DNA from: an uncultured Clostridia bacterium
GTDB taxonomy: Bacteria; Bacillota; Clostridia; Christensenellales; UBA1242
Reading direction: 5' to 3'
DNA length: 7,292 nt
Assembly: GCA_934725745.1 (NCBI GenBank)
Contig: CAKVCH010000028.1
Location: forward strand, 1-7,292
A program made the translations under genes and the position numbers. This document shows positions 1-4,918 of this stretch, in pieces. Positions within the stretch are counted from its first letter, which is position 1, and the number at the start of each line of letters is the position of its first letter. Below the pieces are notes generated by a model. That model saw only the letters and a list, made by a program, of their open reading frames with translations, was not told the origin of the DNA and searched no databases.

Positions 1-42
1 TATCATTTTTATGCAGAAAATAACATATTCATTATTTTTCAC
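1..42 (-). CDS. Possible continuation of the ComEC-like gene, GTG start (partial)
   Basis: A GGGAGG ribosome site (minus strand, 55-50) sits 7 nt before a GTG at 42-40. That GTG opens a frame that stays open for 14 codons to the window edge (VKNNEYVIFC...). It lies in the +1 frame relative to the upstream ComEC-like frame and overlaps its last codons, so it may be a translationally coupled second gene. Alternatively it is the rest of one comEC gene, displaced by a one-base insertion in the GGG at 53-55. Removing one G would read NIKYGGASVKNNEY, which continues smoothly from the OB-fold region. Only 14 codons are visible, so neither reading is proven. Confidence 0.4.
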   Translation of the reverse strand, partial: MKNNEYVIFCIKMI

Positions 43-589
43 AGAAGCACCTCCCATATTTGATATTTTTTGTAATATAGTAACTATTTAAACTTCCATC
101 GTCTTTTAATGCACTAATTCCAGAAATTCTACTTGCAGTAAACGATATAATGTCATAAAGCCCAAAATCCAAATGTTCATTTTCGCCACTAAGTGTTATG
201 GATATTTTTCCACGCAACTCCGTAATTTTACCGCTTTCTTGGGTGATTTTTGCGTCAGTTAAAGTTATGTAGGCTTGCTTTTGTGACATTTTTTTCAATG
301 CTTCAATTTTACCTACAACAACCATATTATCAAGCGTACTAAATGTGTCATCTTGATAATTTTTAATAAAAACAAATGAATAAGCCGATAAAAAAATAAA
401 GAAACAAGTTGCAAACGCAAAAAATTTATATTTTTCTCTAAAAAACAACAGATATAAAAAAGCGATTGGCACAATGAGCATAAAAGAGTAATATAGGCTT
501 TTATTCATCAAAAATCCCATATGGACGCAAAACAAGCCTAAGATAAATATGTAAAAAACCGTACGCAAATTTACAATCTTTTTAATCAT
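32..589 (-). CDS. ComEC-like protein, N-terminal membrane plus DUF4131 (OB-fold) segment; split or frameshifted
   Basis: The 185-aa product begins with about three hydrophobic segments (roughly residues 9-27, 33-48 and 54-75). A soluble beta-rich part follows (about 85-165: VVVGKIEAL, QAYITLTDAKI, RGKISITLSG, GLYDIISFTA). A few N-terminal helices followed by an OB-like DUF4131 domain is the start of ComEC/Rec2, the membrane channel that takes single-stranded DNA into the cell during transformation. ComEC is normally 600-800 aa and continues with a multi-helix competence domain and often a metallo-beta-lactamase domain. Here the frame stops at TAA (34-32), just after the OB-like part. The stop lies within a few codons of GGGAGG and a GTG in the +1 frame, so this is a split gene, a frameshift mutation, an assembly error or a recoding site. 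The start ATG (589-587) has a weak GAGTG-type ribosome site. Assignment is by architecture, with no catalytic motif visible. Confidence 0.68.
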   Translation of the reverse strand: MIKKIVNLRTVFYIFILGLFCVHMGFLMNKSLYYSFMLIVPIAFLYLLFFREKYKFFAFATCFFIFLSAYSFVFIKNYQDDTFSTLDNMVVVGKIEALKKMSQKQAYITLTDAKITQESGKITELRGKISITLSGENEHLDFGLYDIISFTASRISGISALKDDGSLNSYYITKNIKYGRCFCEK

Positions 590-669
590 CTTTCACTCTT
601 CAAAAAACAAAGATGTTTTTTATATTAAAAACAATTGTGCTTAAGTAAAACCCAAACTCAACTAAAATA

Positions 670-698
670 ATCTTACAACATTTTACAAAAAGTGTCAA
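670..698 (-). promoter_or_regulatory. Promoter of the ComEC-like gene
   Basis: On the minus strand TTGACA (698-693), a 17-nt spacer and TAAGAT (675-670) match the housekeeping sigma consensus at 6/6 and 4/6 positions. The predicted start near 663 leaves a leader of about 73 nt before the ATG at 589. Confidence 0.65.
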
Positions 699-765
699 AA
701 TATTCTTTTTAAACATTTTCTCATTATTTTGAATGCTTTTGAAAGTTTTTCACTTTGTTTAATAT

Positions 766-886
766 TACTAGCGCAACGCTAATGATATTGACTCTAGGTC
801 AATGATATTACCCACTTCATTCATAATTTTCTTAAATTGAGTCATCATTTTGCGTTAGTAAAATATATTTGCATAACAATATCATT
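766..886. repeat. Intergenic cluster of interlocking inverted repeats (AATGATATT element)
   Basis: Several short repeats are nested here. TAGCG-CAA-CGCTA (769-781) and ATTGAC-TCTAG-GTCAAT (787-803) are perfect local hairpins. AATGATATT occurs directly repeated (781-789, 801-809) and inverted within CAATATCATT (877-886). TACTAGCGCAA (766-776) faces TTGCGTTAGTA (850-860) with a single G.U-compatible difference. The 766/850 and 781/877 pairings cross, so they would be alternative folds or a pseudoknot. No transposase or long open frame is present. The density of matched arms in 120 bp suggests a dispersed repeat or MITE-like element, but only one copy is visible in this window. Confidence 0.5.
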
Positions 887-888
887 CC

Positions 889-960
889 AAAATAATTTAT
901 TTAAATCATAATGTTCAACTTCATAAAATAATTTATTTAAACCATAATTTCCAACTTCAT
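889..960. repeat. 36-bp tandem duplication, two copies
   Basis: Copy one (889-924) and copy two (925-960) abut directly and agree at 33 of 36 positions; both begin AAAATAATTTATTTAAA and end CAACTTCAT. The repeat adjoins the 3' edge of the inverted-repeat cluster and lies just upstream (plus sense) of the tRNA terminator hairpin. Neither copy has a plausible open frame. Confidence 0.8.
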
Positions 961-965
961 TGCAA

Positions 966-1000
966 ACAAAAAGAAAAGCCTTTTCGACTTTTCTTTTTGT
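966..1000 (-). terminator. Terminator of the tRNA-Glu gene
   Basis: A perfect 13-bp stem (966-978 with 988-1000, ACAAAAAGAAAAG / CTTTTCTTTTTGT) closes a 9-nt loop a few bases past the encoded CCA. Read on the minus strand, the 3' arm is U-rich and supplies the tract itself. The stem has few G-C pairs, so termination may be leaky. Confidence 0.65.
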
Positions 1001-1003
1001 TCT

Positions 1004-1078
1004 TGGTACCACCAATGGGATTCGAACCCATATTACCGGCGTGAGAGGCCAGCGTACTAACCCTTATACTATGATGGC
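1004..1078 (-). tRNA. tRNA-Glu, anticodon CTC
   Basis: The cloverleaf can be drawn by eye. The acceptor stem is GCCATCA with TGGTGGT (a G.U first pair and one internal U.G), the D-arm is GTAT...GTAC, and the anticodon stem CTGGC/GCCGG holds loop CTCTCAC. The variable loop has four nucleotides and the T-arm is ATGGG-TTCGAAT-CCCAT. The discriminator is A, and CCA is encoded. Anticodon CTC at 1045-1043 reads GAG, so the tRNA carries glutamate. It stands alone with its own promoter and terminator. Confidence 0.95.
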
Positions 1079-1095
1079 TCAATTTTTACTTTTTC

Positions 1096-1124
1096 ATTCT
1101 ATCAAATATTTTTTAAAAAATCAA
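1096..1124 (-). promoter_or_regulatory. Promoter of tRNA-Glu
   Basis: TTGATT (1124-1119), a 17-nt spacer and TAGAAT (1101-1096) on the minus strand place the start near 1089, about 10 nt before the mature tRNA 5' end. This is the short leader expected for RNase P processing. Confidence 0.8.
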
Positions 1125-1435
1125 TAGATTTAGGAAAGATTTTTTTCTTAAAATTTTCTATCCTTTTATTCAAAAATTTGACTATTTTTAAAAATCAGGG
1201 TTAAGTTATATTAAAAAATTTTTGAATGAAATTTGAATAAGTTTAAAAAATGAAATTGGACGTGCATATTTATTATTTTTAAAAAATACATTTTAGTAAA
1301 TTGATTTTTGATTATAAAAAATGATGTTTTTTATGAAAAATTAAAATTGGCACTAAATTTGACCATTTTCTACCCTAAAATTGTGCCAATTTACAAAAAA
1401 AAATTAAAAAAATTAAAAATTTTTATAAAAATTGT
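1125..1435. other. Gene-free AT-rich spacer with dyads
   Basis: I see no gene in this stretch. It contains a 12-bp inverted repeat ATTCAAAAATTT (1168-1179) with AAATTTTTGAAT (1216-1227), which encloses the 12-bp palindrome ATTTTTAAAAAT (1184-1195). A separate GC-containing inverted repeat at 1344-1392 is listed on its own. Such A/T dyads can arise by chance at this base composition. Confidence 0.5.
1344..1392. repeat. Inverted repeat AAATTGGCAC / GTGCCAATTT upstream of the 124-aa gene
   Basis: Perfect 10-bp arms at 1344-1353 and 1383-1392 are separated by 29 nt. They lie about 45-90 bp upstream of the -35 element of the following gene, where a regulator could bind. The right arm, GTGCCAATTTACAAA (1383-1397), also matches the GTGCAAA.TGACAAA box of the two envelope genes at 12 of 15 positions, which is only suggestive. 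Confidence 0.5.
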
Positions 1436-1464
1436 TTGGCTTATTTATTTTTTTAGTCTATAAT
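1436..1464 (+). promoter_or_regulatory. Promoter of the 124-aa protein gene
   Basis: TTGGCT (1436-1441), a 17-nt spacer and a perfect TATAAT (1459-1464) predict a start near 1471. This excludes the in-frame GTG at 1469 as the translation start and supports the ATG at 1499. Confidence 0.75.
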
Positions 1465-1498
1465 CAAAGTGAATATTTATAAAAGAAAAGGTATAAAA

Positions 1499-1873
1499 AT
1501 GAATAAATTTGTTTTTGCACCAAGAAGATGCGTGATTTCAAACAACGAAATACAAAGTGTTGTTGCGTACATTCCTTACCCTGCCGAAGTTCAAGGAAAG
1601 CACGAAGTTGAAGGAAATTTTGTGTATGAGGTGAAGTTCGCAAAAACGAATTCTAAGCCAAACAAAAAGATTAAAGCATTGAATTATGACATCGTTGACC
1701 ATATTTTTGATAATGTCGACGACTGCATTATATGTTGCCAAAATGTAAACAAAGTAATTTGGGACGCTTTTGTCTATAATTGCAATTATGACGAATATGA
1801 GCGTGACATTGAAAAAATAAACGATTACTTGATTGGAAAAAAAGACCAAAAAGAAGTCGAAAGATGTATGTAA
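1499..1873 (+). CDS. Hypothetical 124-aa cytoplasmic protein
   Basis: I do not recognise this protein. The product starts MNKFVFAPRRCV, has no signal peptide or membrane segment, and mixes short beta-type stretches (QSVVAYIPYPAEV, FVYEVKFAKT) with an acidic, probably helical C-terminal half (YDEYERDIEKINDYLIG). Four of its six cysteines fall in the central part DDCIICCQ...YNCNYDEY (about residues 76-97), which could be a metal or disulfide site but matches no pattern I know. The ATG at 1499 has an AAAAGG ribosome site 7 nt upstream. A longer frame from GTG 1469 is rejected because that codon coincides with the predicted transcription start. The gene is monocistronic, with its own promoter and the terminator at 1993-2031. 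An antisense frame across it has no supporting signals. Confidence 0.8.
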   Translation: MNKFVFAPRRCVISNNEIQSVVAYIPYPAEVQGKHEVEGNFVYEVKFAKTNSKPNKKIKALNYDIVDHIFDNVDDCIICCQNVNKVIWDAFVYNCNYDEYERDIEKINDYLIGKKDQKEVERCM

Positions 1874-1992
1874 TTTTATAATATTTAATTAAGCAAAACA
1901 CCTTTTCTCCTATTTATGAAAGTAATAAACTTTTTTTATATGTCAAAAAAAAGGTTTCTACCCTTTAAAATTTCTTTTAATACCCTTAATAC

Positions 1993-2031
1993 ATACAAAA
2001 ACAAGTCGCAGTTCGCGACTTGTTTTTGTAT
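1993..2031. terminator. Bidirectional intrinsic terminator
   Basis: A perfect 17-bp stem (1993-2009 with 2015-2031) closes a 5-nt loop AGTTC, with GTCGC/GCGAC at the top and CTTGTTTTTGTAT as the U-rich descending arm. The symmetric A/T base gives a U-tract in both directions. It therefore ends the 124-aa gene on the plus strand and aspS on the minus strand. Confidence 0.9.
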
Positions 2032-2091
2032 CATCAAAAAAAAGTTTTTTAGCAACTTTTCCGTATAAGTGACATCAGTTTAACTTTAAAA

Positions 2092-3843
2092 TTATAAATC
2101 AACTTTGATGTGAACATCTTTTAGTTGTTTATCCGTAACTGTGCTTGGCGCGCCCATAAGTGGGTCTTGTGCTGATTTGTTCATTGGGAAAGCCATAACT
2201 TCCTTTATACTTGTTTCATCACACAAGAACATAAGCAATCTATCAAATCCAATAGCAGCGCCAGCGTGAGGTGGAGCGCCAAATTTAAACGCGTTAAACA
2301 ATGCTGGGAATTTTTCTTCAACCGTTTCTCTTGGGTAGCCCGCAAGCCTAAACGCTTCAACCATAATATCTCTACTGTGGTTTCTCACTGCCCCGCTTGC
2401 AAGCTCGACGCCGTTCAAAACAAGGTCGTATTGGAAAGCTAAAATATCAAAAGGATTCATTTCTTTTAACGAACTCATCCCACCTTGTGGATATGTGAAT
2501 GGATTATGAGCAAATGCAACATTGCCGTCATCATCTTTTTCGTAAAAAGGAAAATCGACAATAAAGCAAGGTTTAAAGCAAGATTTGTCAATCAAATTCA
2601 ATTTTTCACCAAGTTCATTTCTAAGAAGTCCAGTCAATTTCATTGCTTTTTCTTTGTCAGCATCACAAACAATAAACAATGTATCTCCCGCTTCAAGTCC
2701 TGCAATAGTTTTTAAATTATTTAGGTCTTTTTCATCAAAATATTTTGATGCTGGGCCCGACAAACTTTCGCCGTCAAACTTTAAATACACAAGTCCGCCC
2801 GCACCTTGAAGTTTTATAAAATCAGTCAATCCGTCAAAGAATCTTCTGCCCATTTCATTTGCTTTTGCCTTTAAAGCATAAATGTGCTTGCCGTTTAAAA
2901 CTGTGAAAGTATGATGCGTAAAAGGTTCTGTCAAACAAATAAGTTTCAATGGATTTCTAAGGTCTGGCTTATCTGAGCCATACATAGCCATTGAGTCATT
3001 ATATTTGATTCTAACAAAAGGTGGCTTGTCCACTTGAAGAGTTGTAAAATGAGTAAGCGTGTTATACAAAATTGTCTGCAAAACTTCCAAAATATCTTCT
3101 TGTGACAAGAAACTCCCTTCAAAGTCGATTTGATAGAACTCTGTTGGGCTTCTATCTGCACGCGCGTCTTCATCTCTAAAACAAGGTGCAATTTGGAAAT
3201 ATCTTGTAAAACCACTTATCATAAGAAGTTGTTTGAAAATTTGTGGGCTTTGTGGAAGCGCATAAAATTGACCTGGATTGATTCTACTTGGAACTAGGTA
3301 GTCCCTCGCGCCTTCTGGGCTAGATGATGTCAAAATTGGAGTTTGGACTTCAACAAATTCGAGTTCATTCATTTGTTCTCTTATAAATTTTAGCAAATCA
3401 GCCCTAAGCAAAATATTTTTATAGTTTTGCTCATTTCTAAGGTCAATATATCGATATTTCAACCTTGTATTTTCGTTTTGTTCCCTTGCCCTTACGATTT
3501 CAAAAGGCAAAGTCTCTTCGCAAGCGCCAAGAACTTCAAGTGTTTTTGCGACAACTTCAATCTCGCCAGTTGCCATATCGTGATTGATGTTTTTTTCGCC
3601 CCTAGACCTAACCGTTCCCGAGATAGTGACAGTGCTTTCTCTTGTCAAATTTTGTGTCAAACTGTCATCTTCAATAAAAACTTGCACAACACCCGTTTGG
3701 TCGCGCAAAGTCAAGAAGGTCAAACTTCCCATTTTTCTAATATTGTTGACCCAGCCTGCAATTTTAACTTCTGCCCCGATGTGCTTGCTAGATAACTTTC
3801 CGCACATATGGGAACGATACAAATTATTCTTTAAACTAACCAT
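2092..3843 (-). CDS. aspS: Aspartyl-tRNA synthetase
   Basis: This class IIb synthetase charges tRNA-Asp with aspartate in the cytosol. The 583-aa product is close to the usual bacterial length (about 590) and complete. An OB-fold anticodon-binding domain (about 15-105, including GWV..IRKMGSLTFLTLRD) comes first. The catalytic core follows, with TSSSPEGARDYLVPSR (172-187), the aspartate-binding ALPQSPQ (195-201) and motif 2 FRDEDARADRSPTEFYQIDFE (222-242). The bacterial GAD insertion occupies about 290-430 (after MYGSDKPDLR), and motif 3 is GAPPHAGAAIGFDR (522-535) with the ATP-binding Arg. The motif 2 loop reads SPTEF, one residue longer than the QPEF of the E. coli enzyme, and motif 3 has GFDR for GLDR. 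The ATG at 3843 has an AAAGGGAC ribosome site; the frame extends 28 codons further upstream without conserved sequence. Positions 2092-2094 are the TAA stop. Confidence 0.97.
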   Translation of the reverse strand: MVSLKNNLYRSHMCGKLSSKHIGAEVKIAGWVNNIRKMGSLTFLTLRDQTGVVQVFIEDDSLTQNLTRESTVTISGTVRSRGEKNINHDMATGEIEVVAKTLEVLGACEETLPFEIVRAREQNENTRLKYRYIDLRNEQNYKNILLRADLLKFIREQMNELEFVEVQTPILTSSSPEGARDYLVPSRINPGQFYALPQSPQIFKQLLMISGFTRYFQIAPCFRDEDARADRSPTEFYQIDFEGSFLSQEDILEVLQTILYNTLTHFTTLQVDKPPFVRIKYNDSMAMYGSDKPDLRNPLKLICLTEPFTHHTFTVLNGKHIYALKAKANEMGRRFFDGLTDFIKLQGAGGLVYLKFDGESLSGPASKYFDEKDLNNLKTIAGLEAGDTLFIVCDADKEKAMKLTGLLRNELGEKLNLIDKSCFKPCFIVDFPFYEKDDDGNVAFAHNPFTYPQGGMSSLKEMNPFDILAFQYDLVLNGVELASGAVRNHSRDIMVEAFRLAGYPRETVEEKFPALFNAFKFGAPPHAGAAIGFDRLLMFLCDETSIKEVMAFPMNKSAQDPLMGAPSTVTDKQLKDVHIKVDL

Positions 3844-3864
3844 TTTTGTCCCTTTTTTACTAGT

Positions 3865-3892
3865 TTTGTATGTAAAATATTTATTTTGTAAA
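3865..3892 (-). promoter_or_regulatory. Possible proximal aspS promoter
   Basis: TTTACA (3892-3887), a 16-nt spacer and TACAAA (3870-3865) would start transcription about 15-20 nt before the ATG. It is weaker than the distal promoter at 4020-4048. Confidence 0.35.
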
Positions 3893-3896
3893 ATTG

Positions 3897-3957
3897 TGAT
3901 AGTTTTTATGTTCCCTATCAAAAACATAAAACTTTTGTTCTGTTTTTTGACTAGTCA
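3897..3957. repeat. Dyads in the aspS leader
   Basis: TGATAG (3897-3902) with CTATCA (3915-3920) forms an inverted repeat with a 12-nt spacer. TGACTAGTCA (3948-3957) is a perfect 10-bp palindrome. Both fall inside the leader if aspS is transcribed from the distal promoter. I see no T-box signature in this leader. Confidence 0.4.
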
Positions 3958-4019
3958 CACAATTTGTTCGTCGCAAAATACTACATATTTTCTTTCAATT
4001 TTACAAAGTTTACGCTATT

Positions 4020-4048
4020 ATTATAACTTTTTGATTTGTTTTTGTAAA
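4020..4048 (-). promoter_or_regulatory. Distal aspS promoter
   Basis: TTTACA (4048-4043), a 17-nt spacer and a perfect TATAAT (4025-4020) on the minus strand predict a start near 4013. That gives a leader of about 170 nt before the aspS ATG. It is the best-scoring promoter for aspS and faces away from the envelope-gene box at 4140. Confidence 0.7.
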
Positions 4049-4139
4049 CACAAAATTCCTAATTTTACTAATTTTTTTATTAAATTATCACCTTCCATTA
4101 CACTTTTTTGACCTTTAAGAATGTAAAAGCGTGTGATTT

Positions 4140-4157
4140 TTAGTGCAAAATGACAAA
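4140..4157 (+). promoter_or_regulatory. Shared upstream box, copy 1
   Basis: TTAGTGCAAAATGACAAA lies 68 nt before the ATG of the 184-aa gene. It agrees at 17 of 18 positions with the box at 4812-4829 before the next gene. The core sits between short inverted arms ATTTTT (4136-4141) and AAAAAT (4155-4160). Its distance to the downstream -10 element (42 nt) is close to that of copy 2 (38 nt), which is typical of an activator site upstream of -35. Confidence 0.65.
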
Positions 4158-4199
4158 AATTTTATTGGGTATTGTAATTTTTATTACTTTATAGTAAAA

Positions 4200-4205
4200 T
4201 ATAAT
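4200..4205 (+). promoter_or_regulatory. Likely -10 element of the 184-aa gene
   Basis: TATAAT at 4200-4205 is a perfect -10 hexamer, but no recognisable -35 stands 16-18 nt upstream (ATTTTT). An alternative pair is TTGGGT (4165-4170) with TATAGT (4190-4195) at a long 19-nt spacing. A poor -35 combined with an upstream box fits activator dependence. Confidence 0.45.
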
Positions 4206-4225
4206 CAACAAAAGGGGAAAAATTT

Positions 4226-4780
4226 ATGTCAGACAAAAAACCAATGGGAAAAGTTAAACGCGGGCTACTCGTTAGCGCACCACTCGTCGTCGGAATGGCA
4301 ATTGCTGTTTATGTTTGGGGCGGAAACATTTTAAAAAGCGAGAGCCCTAAAAAATCAATAGTTAAAATCGTTAAACTTGAAAATAAGGCTGAAGAAAACA
4401 CTTCAAATACAAAAACGCCTTCCATTCTTAGTTATGGCGAAAAAATTGTTTTGGAAAATGGTGGCAAAAAAGTCGAGTTTAATCAAATCGACGAGCAAGA
4501 AAAGGAAAATCCTTTTGAAGACCTTTCGAGTATGAGCCCAAGCAAAAAAGCGGTCAATAGATATAAATATGAAGACATATTTAATATCAAAAAAGTAGAC
4601 ACAAAATCTTTTGAAGGTTCTAAAATTACTTCCCCACTTCAAGATAAAGAGCAAGAATCTTCAAGTAAGCAAATAGTTAAAAAAGATAATTGGACGCTTG
4701 ATGTTAAGGTTTCCACAAAAAATAAAGACGGAAATCCAAATGATAAACAAGTAAATATTGGGCTTGATTTTAATTTTTAA
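4226..4780 (+). CDS. Membrane-anchored hypothetical protein, 184 aa, C-terminal DFNF
   Basis: I do not recognise this family. The N-terminus is basic (MSDKKPMGKVKR), followed by a hydrophobic segment at about residues 13-33 (GLLVSAPLVVGMAIAVYVWGG). No clear signal peptidase site follows, so a signal anchor with the rest outside the membrane is likely. Residues 35-150 are polar, rich in Lys, Glu and Ser, and probably largely unstructured. The last 30 residues look like a beta-hairpin: NWTLDVKVSTK, a Gly/Asn/Asp turn, then QVNIGLDFNF at the very end. The next gene's product also ends with an acidic residue and FNF. The ATG has AAAAGGGG 8 nt upstream, the same ribosome site as its neighbour. The two genes are 138 bp apart, share the upstream box and probably act in the same envelope process. 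Confidence 0.85.
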   Translation: MSDKKPMGKVKRGLLVSAPLVVGMAIAVYVWGGNILKSESPKKSIVKIVKLENKAEENTSNTKTPSILSYGEKIVLENGGKKVEFNQIDEQEKENPFEDLSSMSPSKKAVNRYKYEDIFNIKKVDTKSFEGSKITSPLQDKEQESSSKQIVKKDNWTLDVKVSTKNKDGNPNDKQVNIGLDFNF

Positions 4781-4801
4781 TGGTTGTCAATAAAAAATAG
4801 T

Positions 4802-4840
4802 GAAATATTTGTTAGTGCAAAGTGACAAAGAAAATATTTC
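4802..4840. repeat. Dyad around the second upstream box
   Basis: GAAATATTT (4802-4810) and AAATATTTC (4832-4840) form a perfect 9-bp inverted repeat enclosing the box. Inner arms TTTGT (4808-4812) and ACAAA (4825-4829) extend it with a small bulge. As RNA it could be a weak hairpin after the 184-aa gene; as DNA it frames a binding site. No U-tract follows, so I do not call it a terminator. Confidence 0.5.
4812..4829 (+). promoter_or_regulatory. Shared upstream box, copy 2
   Basis: TTAGTGCAAAGTGACAAA differs from copy 1 at one base and ends 15 nt before the -35 of the 541-aa gene. It is centred about 60 bp upstream of the predicted start. Two near-identical 18-mers at matching distances from two promoters are unlikely by chance, even in AT-rich DNA, because the GTGC and TGAC cores are conserved. 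Confidence 0.7.
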
Positions 4841-4844
4841 AATA

Positions 4845-4873
4845 TTGACAAATTGGCTTGTTTGAGATATAAT
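4845..4873 (+). promoter_or_regulatory. Perfect-consensus promoter of the 541-aa gene
   Basis: TTGACA (4845-4850), a 17-nt spacer and TATAAT (4868-4873) match the housekeeping consensus at all 12 positions, with a predicted start near 4880 and a leader of about 39 nt. This predicts high expression, fitting an abundant envelope protein. The nearby upstream box could then be a repressor or modulator site rather than an obligatory activator site. Confidence 0.85.
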
Positions 4874-4918
4874 TTTGACATAAAATAAAAGTTTGAGTTT
4901 TAAAAGGGGTATTTTAAA

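Noticed and set aside
768..848. 26-codon minus-strand frame starting MMTQFKKIMNEV
   Set aside because: It lies wholly within the inverted-repeat cluster and lacks a ribosome site, so it is probably an artefact of the repeat.
889..960. 36-bp repeats as a CRISPR array
   Set aside because: The units abut with no spacers, there are only two, and there is no cas gene or palindromic repeat end.
1469..1498. GTG at 1469 as the start of the 124-aa gene
   Set aside because: It coincides with the predicted transcription start, leaving no leader or ribosome site; ATG 1499 has both.
3844..3927. Upstream extension of aspS by 28 codons
   Set aside because: The extension is not like AspRS, and the ATG at 3843 has the proper ribosome site and family-typical N-terminus.
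3584..4111. 175-codon plus-strand open frame antisense to the aspS start region
   Set aside because: It overlaps the conserved AspRS N-terminus, has no ribosome site, and its product looks like random hydrophobic sequence from A/T-rich DNA.
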